Source of the DNA: Luteibacter sp. dw_328
Lineage (GTDB): Bacteria > Pseudomonadota > Gammaproteobacteria > Xanthomonadales > Rhodanobacteraceae
NCBI RefSeq assembly: GCF_018449605.1
Contig: NZ_JAAVUW010000004.1
Span: 62,001 to 126,000, forward strand
Length of the DNA: 64,000 nt
Direction: 5' to 3'
A model generated the notes under the pieces. The model saw only the letters and a program-made list of their open reading frames with translations. It was not told the DNA's origin and ran no database searches. Numbering within the stretch: the first letter of the stretch is position 1; every line of letters begins with the position of its first letter. Shown here piece by piece: positions 37,357 through 46,451 of the stretch. The position numbers and the translations under genes were made by a program.

Positions 37357-39083
37357 CAGGCCTGCTTCGCCCAGGAGTCGCGCAGCGTCACGACGCGGTT
37401 GAACACGGGCGTGCCGGCCGTGTGGTCGTGCATGTCGGCGACGAAGTAGCCGAGACGTTCGAACTGAAGCCGGTCCTCGCGCGCGGCGCCCGCGGCGGCC
37501 GGCTCCACGTAACCGTGGACGACGCGGCGCGAATGCGGGTTGATGTGGTCCTTGTAGGTCTTGCCGTCGCTGTCGTCGTCCGGGTCCGCGGCGTCGAACA
37601 GGCGGTCGTACAGGCGCACGATGGCGGGCACGGCGTCACGCGCACTGACCCAGTGAATGGTGCCCTTGATCTTGCGATCGGCACCCGGCATGCCGGTCCG
37701 GCTTTCGAGGTCGAGGGTGCAGCGCAGCTCGGTGATCTCGCCGTTCGCGTCCTTGACGACCTCGTCGCACTTGACGATCCCGACACCGCGCAGGCGCACT
37801 TCCCCCTCCGGCTTGAGGCGATGAAAGCCCTTCGGCGGCACTTCCGCGAAGTCCTCGCGTTCGATCCACAGCTCGGGCGAGAACGGAACGCTGCGTGTGC
37901 CGAAGCTCTCGTCCTTCGGATGGTTCGGGAAGGTGAGCTGCTCGTGGTGGGTCGCGTCGAGGTTGGTGATGACGAGCTTCACCGGGTCGATCACGGCAAG
38001 GCGGCGCGGCGCGACGGCGTCGAGATCCTCACGCACGGCGCCTTCGAGGACACTCATGTCGATCGTGCTGTTCTGCTTGCTGACACCGACGCGTTCCCAG
38101 AAGAGGCGGATGCCGGCGGCGGTGAAGCCCCGCCGGCGCACGCCGGCGATCGTCGGCATGCGCGGGTCGTCCCAGCCGTCGACGAGGTTTTCGGACACCA
38201 GGGTGATCAGCTTGCGCTTGCTCATCACCGTGTAGTTGAGGTTGCCGCGCGAGAACTCGATCTGGCGGGGTTTGCTGGGCGAGGTCGGCAGGCCGGCGTC
38301 GACCAGGGGCTGCCACAGTTCCGGATCGTGCGCGAGGTCGACCTTATCCACGCACCAGTCGTACAAGGGGCGATGGTCTTCGAATTCCAGCGTGCAGAGC
38401 GAATGGGTGATGCCTTCGAGCGCGTCCGAGAGCGAATGCGCGAAGTCGTACATCGGATAGATGGGCCATGCGTCGCCGGTGTTCTGGTGATGCACCTTGC
38501 GCACGCGGTACAGCGCCGGATCGCGCAGGTTGATGTTGCCCGCGGTCATGTCGATCTTCGCGCGGAGCGTCTTGCTGCCGTCGGCGAACTCACCCGCACG
38601 CATGCGCTGGAACAGGTCGAGGTTCTCCTCGACGCTGCGATCGCGGTAGGGCGAATTCCGGCCCGGCTCGGTCAGGGTGCCGCGGTACTCGCGCACTTCC
38701 TCGGCCGAGAGATCGTCCACATAGGCTACGCCCAGGCGGATCAGCTTGAGCGCCGAACGATAGAACACTTCGAAGTAGTCCGAGGCGTGGCGCAGCTCGG
38801 CCCACTCGAAGCCGAGCCATTTCACATCGCGCTGGATGGCATCGACGTACTCGACGTCTTCCTTCGACGGGTTGGTGTCGTCGAAGCGAAGGTTGCAGGT
38901 GCCGGCGAACTCGGTCGCGAGTCCGTAGTTCAGGCAGATGGACTTGGCGTGACCCAGGTGCAGATAGCCGTTGGGCTCAGGCGGGAAGCGGGTGTGGATC
39001 ACCGTGTGCTTGCCGGAAGCCAGGTCCTCGCGGACGATCTGGCCGATGAAGTGCTGCTGCAGGACGGGCGTTTCGGTCGACAT
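37356..39083 (-). CDS. glnS: Glutaminyl-tRNA synthetase
   Basis: Class I synthetase charging tRNA-Gln. The 575-residue protein has the HIGH-type motif in [15 protein letters not shown] near residues 34-48 and the KMSKS-type motif VMSKRKL near 267-273, followed by the two-barrel anticodon-binding region. The ATG at 39083 is chosen over 39113 because it gives the usual short N-terminus MSTETPV. Its presence indicates direct charging of tRNA-Gln. Confidence 0.95.
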   Translation of the reverse strand: MSTETPVLQQHFIGQIVREDLASGKHTVIHTRFPPEPNGYLHLGHAKSICLNYGLATEFAGTCNLRFDDTNPSKEDVEYVDAIQRDVKWLGFEWAELRHASDYFEVFYRSALKLIRLGVAYVDDLSAEEVREYRGTLTEPGRNSPYRDRSVEENLDLFQRMRAGEFADGSKTLRAKIDMTAGNINLRDPALYRVRKVHHQNTGDAWPIYPMYDFAHSLSDALEGITHSLCTLEFEDHRPLYDWCVDKVDLAHDPELWQPLVDAGLPTSPSKPRQIEFSRGNLNYTVMSKRKLITLVSENLVDGWDDPRMPTIAGVRRRGFTAAGIRLFWERVGVSKQNSTIDMSVLEGAVREDLDAVAPRRLAVIDPVKLVITNLDATHHEQLTFPNHPKDESFGTRSVPFSPELWIEREDFAEVPPKGFHRLKPEGEVRLRGVGIVKCDEVVKDANGEITELRCTLDLESRTGMPGADRKIKGTIHWVSARDAVPAIVRLYDRLFDAADPDDDSDGKTYKDHINPHSRRVVHGYVEPAAAGAAREDRLQFERLGYFVADMHDHTAGTPVFNRVVTLRDSWAKQA

Positions 39084-39178
39084 CGCAAAGGACTCGGAGG
39101 ATGGGCACGGCAAACATCCGAGTTTACCTTAGGCGCGTAGCGCTTGCCGCCGGGCGGCCGCGCGGGTAGCTTCCTACC

Positions 39179-39451
39179 ATGCGTATCGCCTATCACGCCG
39201 AATCCCTGATTGACGCCCATCTGGTTAAGAATGCACTCGAGCAGGCGGAGATTCCCGCCTTCATCGCGGGTGAATTTCTGACCGGTGCGGTCGGGCAGCT
39301 TCCTGCGCGGGACTTCCTCGCCGTCATGGTGCCCGAGGCGGCCGCGGAAGCGGCCGAGGCGATCGTCCGCGTCATCGACGGTCAACTTGCCGAGGCGCGA
39401 ATCGCCGCGGCCTCCGACGACGATTTCGGCGCCGCCACCTTTCCGGCCTGA
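39179..39451 (+). CDS. DUF2007 domain protein
   Basis: A 90-residue protein with the DUF2007 pattern: IAYHAESLIDAHLVKNALEQ followed by IPAFIAGEFLTGAVG. The domain is annotated as a putative signal-transducing or PII-like adaptor, without a proven role. It is divergent from glnS and 29 bases upstream of apt, so it may be co-expressed with apt. Confidence 0.75.
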   Translation: MRIAYHAESLIDAHLVKNALEQAEIPAFIAGEFLTGAVGQLPARDFLAVMVPEAAAEAAEAIVRVIDGQLAEARIAAASDDDFGAATFPA

Positions 39452-39480
39452 GCGCCGCGACACTTTCCAGGATCAATGCC

Positions 39481-40014
39481 ATGCAGGCCCATGTTTCCAA
39501 GGCCATCACCGACCTTGTCCGCGACGTGCCCGACTTCCCGCGTCCGGGCATCATGTTCAAGGACATCACCCCCATGCTCGCCGACGCCGCGGCGTTCAGC
39601 GCCTGCATCGATGCGCTGTGCGCCCCATGGCACGGGCTAGGGATCGGCGCCGTCTGCGGTATCGAGTCGCGCGGCTTCATTTTCGGCGCGGCCATGGCGC
39701 GCGCGCTCAACGCCGGCTTCGTTCCGCTGCGCAAGGCCGGCAAGCTGCCGCCGCCGGTCGTGGGCGTCGATTATGGGCTGGAGTACGGCCACGACCGTCT
39801 GGAGATCGGCACCCAGGCCCTGTTGCCCGGCGAACGGGTCATCGTGGTCGATGACGTGCTGGCAACGGGCGGAACACTCGAGGCGGGTCGTCGCCTGGTC
39901 GAGAGGCTGGGCGCCGAAGTGGTCGGCGCCAGCGTCGTCATCGAACTCGCCGGCCTCCACGGCCGCTCGAAGTGGTCCGGTCCGGCCCCTCTCCACGCCC
40001 TGATCGGCGGCTGA
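39481..40014 (+). CDS. apt: Adenine phosphoribosyltransferase
   Basis: Purine-salvage enzyme that makes AMP from adenine and PRPP. The 177-residue protein has the family N-terminal region VPDFPRPGIMFKDITPML, the GIESRGFIFG segment and the PRPP-binding motif VIVVDDVLATGG near residues 120-131. Length and order match the bacterial enzyme. No terminator is visible; a converging gene ends 16 bases later. Confidence 0.94.
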   Translation: MQAHVSKAITDLVRDVPDFPRPGIMFKDITPMLADAAAFSACIDALCAPWHGLGIGAVCGIESRGFIFGAAMARALNAGFVPLRKAGKLPPPVVGVDYGLEYGHDRLEIGTQALLPGERVIVVDDVLATGGTLEAGRRLVERLGAEVVGASVVIELAGLHGRSKWSGPAPLHALIGG

Positions 40015-40029
40015 GATCGGTGGCTGGCC

Positions 40030-40626
40030 TCAGTGGCCGGCTTCGTGGATGTCTTCGACGAGGACGATCTCGCAGCCGCCTGCGCCGGTGTCTTCGCGGG
40101 TGAGCGAGGTGTCCCAGTGCCAGCCGTCGTCGCGTTTGACGTCGACGAGGAAACCCTCGAAGTGGATCACTTCCCCCGGGCGCACATTGCCAAGCTCCCG
40201 GGCCACCGTGTCGTTGGCCGGGATCATGTGCATGTTGGCACTGGAGTCCTCGATCTCGTGCCGCGGGATCGGAAAGGTATCCGTGTACCAGAAGTAGAAG
40301 CGGTTGGACTGCGAAATCCTGATCTTGTCGAGCACCGCGGTATCCGACATCCGGCCCCAGCCCAGGGCCAGGTCGGTGGGAGCGATCGGCGCCAGATCGT
40401 CCAGCTGGTAGTCCTCGCGCGAGAGCACGCGGCCCGTCATGGCGAACTTCGCGCGAGGTTCCAGCGAGAAGCGGCCGCGCGCCAGCTGTGGCCCGGCGCC
40501 CAGATCCTGCTGGCTGGGTACCGTGCCCGCGACGATACCCGCCGCCGCATGCATGGGCCGCTTATGCCACCACGTGTACGCGCCCAGTCCGCAGAGCAGG
40601 AGCAGGACGATTAGCCAGACGCGCAT
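40030..40626 (-). CDS. Uncharacterised membrane-anchored protein
   Basis: A 198-residue protein with one N-terminal hydrophobic helix (residues 3-20, LIVLLLLCGLGAYTWW) and the rest predicted periplasmic. The C-terminal half has conserved-looking aromatic and acidic patches, including RFYFWYTDTF and EVIHFEGFLVDV, which suggest a beta-rich domain. I do not recognise the family. It lies between apt and oxyR, converging with apt. Confidence 0.75.
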   Translation of the reverse strand: MRVWLIVLLLLCGLGAYTWWHKRPMHAAAGIVAGTVPSQQDLGAGPQLARGRFSLEPRAKFAMTGRVLSREDYQLDDLAPIAPTDLALGWGRMSDTAVLDKIRISQSNRFYFWYTDTFPIPRHEIEDSSANMHMIPANDTVARELGNVRPGEVIHFEGFLVDVKRDDGWHWDTSLTREDTGAGGCEIVLVEDIHEAGH

Positions 40627-40640
40627 GTATCAGGAAACCG

Positions 40641-41600
40641 TCAGGAGGATGGAAGGGCAACGGTTGGCGCGCCTTCCGGTTGACGTGTGGCGCATTCCCG
40701 GGCGTTGAACAGTTCGGCCGGAACGTCGCGGATCACCTCCGCGAGGGCGGTGAAGAACGGCGTCATGGCCGAGCTCTTGCGCCAGACCATCGCAATGCGA
40801 CGGCTTGGCGCCGGGCTTTCGAACTCGATCAGTCGCACATTGCCCGACTGCGCCACGGGCGGCTTCACGGCGAGGATCGGCATCAGCGTGATGCCGACGT
40901 TGGCGGAAACCATCTGGCGTAGCGTCTCCAGGCTGGTGGCGCGGAAGCCGGTCTTCTCGCCCGCACCCGCCAGGTGGCAGACCTCGAGGGCCTGGTCGCG
41001 CAGGCAGTGGCCGTCTTCGAGCAGAAGCAGGTTCTGGTCGGCGAGGTCTTCCATCTTCAGGGATTGCCGCCCCGCGAGGGGGTGGTTGTCCGGCACGGCC
41101 AGCACGAACGGTTCTTCGAACAGGAACTCGACGTGCAGGGAATCGTCGTGCATCGGCAGGGCGAGGATGCCGGCGTCCAGCGTGCCCTCGCGCAGCATGC
41201 CGAGGATCTGCTCGGTTTTCTCTTCGCGCAGGAGCAGCTCCAGGCGAGGAAAGCGCTGGCGCAGGTGCGGAATGACGTGAGGTAACAGGTAGGGACCCAG
41301 GGTCGGGAAAATGCCCAGCCGGATCGTTCCGGACTCCGGATCACGGGTGCGCTGGGCGATCGACTTGATCTCGTCGACCTGCGAAAGGACCCCCCGGGCG
41401 CGCCGGGCGATCTCGCGACCGGTCTCGGTCAGCAGCACCTTGCGCGGCGTTCGCTCGACCAGGGCCACGCCCAGTTCGTCCTCCAGCTTGCGGATCTGGG
41501 TCGAAAGGGTCGGCTGGCTGACGAAGCTGGCCTCGGCCGCACGCCCGAAATGGCGGTGCTCGGCCAGGGCAACGAGGTAGGACAAGTCACGCAGGTTCAT
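40641..41600 (-). CDS. oxyR: Hydrogen peroxide sensor and regulator OxyR
   Basis: LysR-family activator of peroxide defence. The 319-residue protein starts MNLRDLSYLVALAEHRHFGR at the ATG at 41600 (the open frame runs on to 41711, through the operator). The helix-turn-helix is at about 18-40. The redox pair Cys199 and Cys208 in GHCLRDQALEVC falls at the same numbers as in E. coli OxyR, which separates it from other LysR proteins. It is divergent from ahpC, with an OxyR operator between them, so it probably controls both. Confidence 0.95.
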   Translation of the reverse strand: MNLRDLSYLVALAEHRHFGRAAEASFVSQPTLSTQIRKLEDELGVALVERTPRKVLLTETGREIARRARGVLSQVDEIKSIAQRTRDPESGTIRLGIFPTLGPYLLPHVIPHLRQRFPRLELLLREEKTEQILGMLREGTLDAGILALPMHDDSLHVEFLFEEPFVLAVPDNHPLAGRQSLKMEDLADQNLLLLEDGHCLRDQALEVCHLAGAGEKTGFRATSLETLRQMVSANVGITLMPILAVKPPVAQSGNVRLIEFESPAPSRRIAMVWRKSSAMTPFFTALAEVIRDVPAELFNARECATRQPEGAPTVALPSS

Positions 41601-41623
41601 GGCGACGGGCTCGACTCGGAACG

Positions 41624-41660
41624 ATAGGTCCAGCCTATCACAATGATGTCTACAATCGAT
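41624..41660. promoter_or_regulatory. OxyR operator, four half-sites
   Basis: ATAG at 41624 and CTAT at 41635 are seven bases apart and match the OxyR motif exactly. The third and fourth half-sites, ATGT at 41646 and CGAT at 41657, follow at the right seven-base spacings and keep the outer AT. The array ends directly against the ahpC -35 box, as in an activated promoter, and is close enough to oxyR for autoregulation. Confidence 0.8.
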
Positions 41661-41689
41661 TTGAGATATATGTTGCAGCGCGCTAATCT
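41661..41689 (+). promoter_or_regulatory. Predicted ahpC promoter
   Basis: TTGAGA at 41661-41666 and TAATCT at 41684-41689, spaced 17 bases, form a good sigma-70 promoter. The -35 box touches the last OxyR half-site. The transcript would have a leader of about 60 bases before the ahpC GTG. Confidence 0.75.
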
Positions 41690-41754
41690 TGCCTTTCAGT
41701 CGCGGCGACATGAGCGCGCGCAGAGTTCATTCCACCCTCAACGGAGAGTCAAAC

Positions 41755-42303
41755 GTGCTGAGCATTGGCGATAAGTTCCCCCAGTTCAACCTCAAGGCTG
41801 TCAACGGCGGCCCGCTCGCGAACAAGATCGAAGACGCGTTCATCGACGTCTCCGACAAGTCGTACGAGGGCAAGTGGAAGCTCGTTTTCTTCTACCCGAA
41901 GGACTTCACCTTCGTCTGCCCGACCGAGATCAAGGGTTTCAGCGATCTGAACGAGAAGTTTGCCGACCGTGACTGCCAGGTGCTGGCCGTGTCGACCGAC
42001 TCCGAGTTCGTCCACCGCGCCTGGCGCATGGACCACGCCGACCTGAAGGACCTGCTGTTCCCGATGGTTGCGGACATCAAGAAGGACCTGACCTCGGCCC
42101 TCGGCATCCTGACCGACGAAGGCGTTGCCCAGCGCGCGACCTTCCTGGTCGATCCGAACGGCGAGATCCAGTTCGCCTACGTGACTGCCGGTTCCGTCGG
42201 CCGCAACCCGGACGAAGTGCTGCGCGTTCTCGACGCGCTGCAGACCGACGAGCTGTGCGCCTGCAACTGGAAGTCCGGCGACGAGACCCTGAAGGTCGCC
42301 TAA
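41755..42303 (+). CDS. ahpC: Alkyl hydroperoxide reductase AhpC
   Basis: Typical 2-Cys peroxiredoxin of 182 residues that reduces H2O2 and organic peroxides. The peroxidatic Cys55 is in FTFVCPTEI and the resolving Cys168 in LCACNW; a further Cys170 two residues on is unusual. Translation starts at a GTG with GGAGAG eight bases upstream; the open frame reaches back to 41689, but only this start fits the family N-terminus LSIGDKFPQF. A strong hairpin follows, then ahpD; no ahpF is present. Confidence 0.94.
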   Translation: MLSIGDKFPQFNLKAVNGGPLANKIEDAFIDVSDKSYEGKWKLVFFYPKDFTFVCPTEIKGFSDLNEKFADRDCQVLAVSTDSEFVHRAWRMDHADLKDLLFPMVADIKKDLTSALGILTDEGVAQRATFLVDPNGEIQFAYVTAGSVGRNPDEVLRVLDALQTDELCACNWKSGDETLKVA

Positions 42304-42366
42304 GGCAGCACCGGTCGTAAGTCCCGCGCCACAACGCTCCCTCCCCCGCGTGGCGCGGGCTACCCG

Positions 42367-42400
42367 AGAGGCGGTGAAGTTCGCTTCACCGCCTCTTTTC
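42367..42400 (+). terminator. Rho-independent terminator between ahpC and ahpD
   Basis: A 13-base perfect stem AGAGGCGGTGAAG/CTTCACCGCCTCT closed by a TTCG tetraloop is followed by TTTTCT. It should end most ahpC transcripts, leaving a smaller share to run into ahpD. Confidence 0.9.
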
Positions 42401-42511
42401 TAAGCCCCTTACCGCATCACCGACACGCCCTCACGTGTCCCGCGTGAACCGGCACCGCGTGTGCCGAGCCATTCCGCGCCTCATTCCCTATTCCAAGACA
42501 AGGTGCATCCC

Positions 42512-43054
42512 ATGAGCGTCGCCGATCTTCGTAGCAAGCTTCCCGAATACGCCAAGGACCTCAAGCTCAACCTCGACTCCGTGTTGAGCGAAGCGGGAGC
42601 CCCGGGCCTCAACCTTGCCCAGATTTCCATGGTCGCCCTCGGCGCCGCGTTCTCGGCTCGCTACAAGCCGCTGACCGAAGCCATCGCCGCGTTCGCTGCC
42701 GAGCACGCCACGGCCGAACAGCTGACCGCCGCCAAGGGTTCGGCCGCGATCATGGGCATGAACAACATCTATTACCGCTTCCAGCACCTGGTCAGCCACC
42801 CGGAATACGCGACCATTCCGGCGAAGCTGCGCATGAACGTGATCGGTGCCTACAAAGGTGACGCCAAGAACGACTTCGAACTCGTCTCGCTGGCGGTCTC
42901 GGCCGTCAACGGCTGCGGCATGTGCATCGACTCGCACGACAAGGTGCTCCGTGACGGTGGCATCTCGGTGCAGGCGATTCAGAGCGCGGTGCGCATCGCT
43001 TCGGTGATCCACGGCGTCGCCGTGGTCCTTGAGCAGGCCGACGCCGCCGGCTGA
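42512..43054 (+). CDS. ahpD: Alkyl hydroperoxide reductase partner AhpD
   Basis: Alkylhydroperoxidase of the AhpD/CMD family, 180 residues, shown in mycobacteria to pass electrons from a lipoylated protein to AhpC. The active site is complete: Cys135-Gly-Met-Cys138, His142 and Glu123, matching Cys130, Cys133, His137 and Glu118 of the mycobacterial enzyme. The ATG at 42512 follows AAGGT; the frame is open to 42461. It follows ahpC across a terminator and is likely part of the same OxyR response. A REP pair and another hairpin lie after the stop. Confidence 0.93.
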   Translation: MSVADLRSKLPEYAKDLKLNLDSVLSEAGAPGLNLAQISMVALGAAFSARYKPLTEAIAAFAAEHATAEQLTAAKGSAAIMGMNNIYYRFQHLVSHPEYATIPAKLRMNVIGAYKGDAKNDFELVSLAVSAVNGCGMCIDSHDKVLRDGGISVQAIQSAVRIASVIHGVAVVLEQADAAG

Positions 43055-43074
43055 TTGCAGCGACACCTGTGCCT

Positions 43075-43154
43075 GTAGGAGCCGATTCATCGGCGATCCC
43101 GCGGCAGCGGGCCGATTTGTTGCAAGCACCCATCGCCAATGAATTGGCTCCTAC
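43075..43154. repeat. REP pair, GATTCATC type
   Basis: Inverted units GTAGGAGCCGATTCATCGGC and a slightly varied complement (CCAATGAATTGGCTCC), with CCGCGGCAGCGGG in the loop region. It lies after ahpD and directly before a terminator hairpin. Confidence 0.88.
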
Positions 43155-43155
43155 G

Positions 43156-43183
43156 AAAGGCCGCGTTTAACGCGGCCTTTCTT
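43156..43183 (+). terminator. Rho-independent terminator after ahpD
   Basis: AAAGGCCGCG and CGCGGCCTTT form a ten-base stem with a TTTAA loop, followed by CTTC. It adjoins the REP pair and closes the ahpD transcript. Confidence 0.75.
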
Positions 43184-43228
43184 CGTTCTGGGAGACGCTT
43201 CCCGAACCATCACCGGGAGGGTTGCGCC

Positions 43229-43588
43229 ATGAGCTACGTCGACGGTTTCGTCTTACCCGTACCACTGGACCGCATGGACGAGTACAAGAAGATGGCCCGC
43301 AAGGCGGGCAAGATCTGGATGGAGTACGGCGCCCTGGCCTACAACGAATGCATCGCCGATGACGTCAAACCCGGCAAATCCACGTCGTTTCCGCAGTCCG
43401 TAAAGCTGAAGCCCGGCGAGACCGTGGTCTTCTCCTGGGTGGTCTACGAGAACAAGCGCGCACGCGACCGCGTCATGAAGAAAGTGATGGAAGATCCGCG
43501 ACTTGCCGAGTTCATGGACCCCAAGAAGCTACCGTTCGACGGCAAGCGAATGTTCTTCGGCGGATTCAAGCCCATCGTCGAGCTTTGA
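43229..43588 (+). CDS. DUF1428 family protein
   Basis: A 119-residue protein of the DUF1428 family, a dimeric alpha+beta barrel fold of unknown function. It starts MSYVDGFVLPVP with GGGAGG eight bases upstream; the frame is open to 43139, inside the terminator. The pattern WMEYGALAYNECIADD and the C-terminal FDGKRMFFGGF are typical of the family. It stands alone between two hairpin regions and is divergent from nothing. Confidence 0.82.
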   Translation: MSYVDGFVLPVPLDRMDEYKKMARKAGKIWMEYGALAYNECIADDVKPGKSTSFPQSVKLKPGETVVFSWVVYENKRARDRVMKKVMEDPRLAEFMDPKKLPFDGKRMFFGGFKPIVEL

Positions 43589-43705
43589 TGCTGCGGCGTC
43601 CGGAATGACGCGGCGCAGCGAGGACAGGGGTGCCTTCTGGCACTGTGTCGAAGGTCATCCCTGTTCGCAGGATGGGCGATTACCCACAGGGGAGTCCCAC
43701 CCGCC

Positions 43706-46393
43706 ATGCGTCGTTTCGTCCGTCCTCTCATCCTTACCGCGCTCGCCACCTGCTGTGGCGCCGCGTTCGCCGCCGGCACGGACGCCGCCGCGCCCCTCGG
43801 CCACCTGCCGACCTGGGCCCAGCCCGAAAACTACAAACTGGCCTTCAAGGTCGATCCGAAGCAGGAAAACTACTCCGGCTCGACCACGATCAAGATCAAG
43901 CTGAGCCAGGCCTCCGACTTCATCTGGCTGCACGGTAAGGACCTGACGGTATCCAAGGTCACCGTCACCGATGCCGCCGGCAAGAAGCATGTCGGTAAGT
44001 ACAGCGTCGCCGCCGAGAAGGAAGGCGTCGCACGCATCGACCTCGGTGCGAAGCTCGATCCGCAGGAGATCACCCTCGCGATCGAATTCACTGCGCCGCT
44101 GAACAAGCAGTTGCAGGGCCTCTACAAGGTCTCGCACGAAGGCGTGCCTTACGCGATGACGCAGATGGAGCCGGTCTCCGCGCGTTACGCATTCCCGGGC
44201 TTCGACGAGCCGTCGTTCAAGGTGCCGTTCGATCTCAGCCTGACCATTCCGGCCGACGACCAGGGCGTGGCCAACACCGCGCAGGTCAAGGAAGAAAAAG
44301 CAGGCGCGGGCTGGAAGACGCTCACGTTCTCCACGACCAAGCCGCTGCCGACCTATCTCGTCGCGTTCGCTGTCGGCCCGTGGGACGTGGTCAAGGGTCC
44401 GGATATTTCGCCAACCGAATTCCGTACGACCGCCACGCCGCTACGCGGTATCGCTGCGAAGGGCGAAGGCCATCGCATGCAGCATGTGCTGGGCGAGACC
44501 AACTCGATCATCCATACGCTCGAGGACTACTACGGTTTTGGTTACCCGTACGACAAGCTCGACCTGCTCGCCGCGCCTGACTTCAGTGCCGGTGCCATGG
44601 AGAACGCGGGTCTGGTCACCTTCCGTGACTGGCTCCTTCTGATCGACCCGGATTCGGAGGCGAAGTACGTCCGCGGCTCGTTCAACGTCAACGCGCACGA
44701 ACTGGCCCACCAGTGGACCGGCGACACCGTGACCATGGCGTGGTGGGACGATCTCTGGCTCAACGAAGCCTTCGCCACCTGGATGCAGCAGAAGGTCACC
44801 ACCAAGGTTCACCCGGAGTACCGCGCCGATCTCGATCGCGTTCGCGGCGCACAGGGTGCGATGAACAACGACAGCCTCGTCAGCGCGCGCAAGATTCGCC
44901 AGCCGATCACCGGCAATGGCGACATCGAAACCGCGTTCGATGGCATCACCTACCAGAAGGGCGCCGCCGTTCTCGGCATGTTCGAAGGCTACGTGACTGA
45001 TCCGGTCTTCCAGAAGGGCATGCGTGCCTATATCCAGAAGCACAAGTTCGCCAACGCGACGGCTGACGACCTGATCGATTCGATCGCCGAGGCGGCCGGA
45101 CAGGGCGATGCGTTCAAGAACGCGTTCCGTAGCTTCCTCAACCAGTCGGGCGTGCCTTACGTCACCACCGAGGTGAAGGTCGAAGGCGGCAAGACCGTCC
45201 TGCATCTGACCCAGAGCCGTTACCTGCCGCTGGGCAGCACGGGCGACGCCAGCCGCGTCTGGGGCGTGCCGATGTGCGTGCGCTACGGCACCGCCGGCGG
45301 TGCGAACAAGGTCAAGTGCGAGCTGTTCGACCAGGCGACCGGCACCATGGTGCTCGACGATGCCGCCAAGGGCACGTGGGTGCTGCCGAATGCGAACGGT
45401 CGCGGCTATTACCGTTTCGCACAGAGCAAGACCGACCTCGCCGCACTGACCAAGGTGGTCGGTACGTTGAGCGACGCCGAGCAGCTGGCCTATACGGATG
45501 CCGTGCGCGCCGCCTTCCTTCACGGCGACCTCGATGCCGGCGACGTCCTCGCTGCGCTGAAGCCCGTCACGGCTTCGAAGACCCGCGAGGTCTTCACCGC
45601 ACCGATGGCCACGTTCAGCTGGATCTTCAACAACGAAGCCACCACCGACGCCCAGCGTGACCACCTGCGCAAGTGGGCCGTCGCTGCGTACCTGCCGAAG
45701 CTCAAGGAACTGGGCTACCGCAAGAAGGCGGGTGAGGCGGACAACGACACGATCACCCGCACGACGCTCGCGGGCTTCCTCGGGGACGACGACATCGCTG
45801 CGCCGGAAGTCCGTGCCGAACTGCTCAAGCAGGGCGACGCCGCACTGAAGGTGAAGGACGGTCATCTCGACCTCGATGCCGCCGATCCCGACCTGCTCGC
45901 CGACTCGCTCGGTGTGGCCGTGCAGGAACGTGGCGCGCCCGCCATCGATGCATTGATTGCCGAGATCCCGAAGACCTCCGATCCGGCCAAGCGCAACGCG
46001 ATGCTCTCGGGCCTGGCCAGCACCAAGGACGTGACGCAGTCGAACAAGGTGCGTGACTTCTCGCTGAGCAAGGACGTGAAGGTGGGCGAGATGGCCGCGC
46101 TGCTGCGTGGCAACCGTGACTCCGAAGCCGGCCGCAGCGAGCTGTGGACCTGGTACACCACGAACTACGACAAGATCGTGGCGCGTACTGGCAGCTTCGC
46201 GGGTGGCAAGCTCGTCACGATGGCCGCCGGTGGCAGCTGCTCCAAGGCCGAAGCCGATCGCATGAACGAGTTCTTCAAGCCGAAGCTTGCACAGGTGAGC
46301 GGTGCGGAACGCGATCTGGCCCAGACCAGTGAGTCGACCCTGCTGTGCGCAGCACTCAAGGCGAAGCAGGACCCGAAGGCGATCACGCGGTAA
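43706..46393 (+). CDS. Secreted M1-family aminopeptidase
   Basis: Zinc aminopeptidase of 895 residues with a signal peptide ending near AAFAAG (about residue 23), so periplasmic or secreted rather than the cytoplasmic PepN. The exopeptidase motif GAMENAG is near residue 293 and the zinc motif HELAHQW has His331, Glu332 and His335, with the second Glu in LNEAFATW. The C-terminal ERAP1-like helical region follows. GGGGAG lies upstream of the ATG, and a long perfect hairpin with an eight-T run ends the gene. Confidence 0.93.
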   Translation: MRRFVRPLILTALATCCGAAFAAGTDAAAPLGHLPTWAQPENYKLAFKVDPKQENYSGSTTIKIKLSQASDFIWLHGKDLTVSKVTVTDAAGKKHVGKYSVAAEKEGVARIDLGAKLDPQEITLAIEFTAPLNKQLQGLYKVSHEGVPYAMTQMEPVSARYAFPGFDEPSFKVPFDLSLTIPADDQGVANTAQVKEEKAGAGWKTLTFSTTKPLPTYLVAFAVGPWDVVKGPDISPTEFRTTATPLRGIAAKGEGHRMQHVLGETNSIIHTLEDYYGFGYPYDKLDLLAAPDFSAGAMENAGLVTFRDWLLLIDPDSEAKYVRGSFNVNAHELAHQWTGDTVTMAWWDDLWLNEAFATWMQQKVTTKVHPEYRADLDRVRGAQGAMNNDSLVSARKIRQPITGNGDIETAFDGITYQKGAAVLGMFEGYVTDPVFQKGMRAYIQKHKFANATADDLIDSIAEAAGQGDAFKNAFRSFLNQSGVPYVTTEVKVEGGKTVLHLTQSRYLPLGSTGDASRVWGVPMCVRYGTAGGANKVKCELFDQATGTMVLDDAAKGTWVLPNANGRGYYRFAQSKTDLAALTKVVGTLSDAEQLAYTDAVRAAFLHGDLDAGDVLAALKPVTASKTREVFTAPMATFSWIFNNEATTDAQRDHLRKWAVAAYLPKLKELGYRKKAGEADNDTITRTTLAGFLGDDDIAAPEVRAELLKQGDAALKVKDGHLDLDAADPDLLADSLGVAVQERGAPAIDALIAEIPKTSDPAKRNAMLSGLASTKDVTQSNKVRDFSLSKDVKVGEMAALLRGNRDSEAGRSELWTWYTTNYDKIVARTGSFAGGKLVTMAAGGSCSKAEADRMNEFFKPKLAQVSGAERDLAQTSESTLLCAALKAKQDPKAITR

Positions 46394-46415
46394 TCGTCGT
46401 CGACGTGTAACACCG

Positions 46416-46449
46416 AAGGCCGGGCGAGAGATCGCCCGGCCTTTTTTTT
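46416..46449 (+). terminator. Rho-independent terminator of the aminopeptidase gene
   Basis: AAGGCCGGGCGA and TCGCCCGGCCTT form a 12-base stem with a GAGA loop, followed by eight T. It also lies at the end of the converging secreted-protein gene and may serve both. Confidence 0.93.
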
Positions 46450-46451
46450 GA

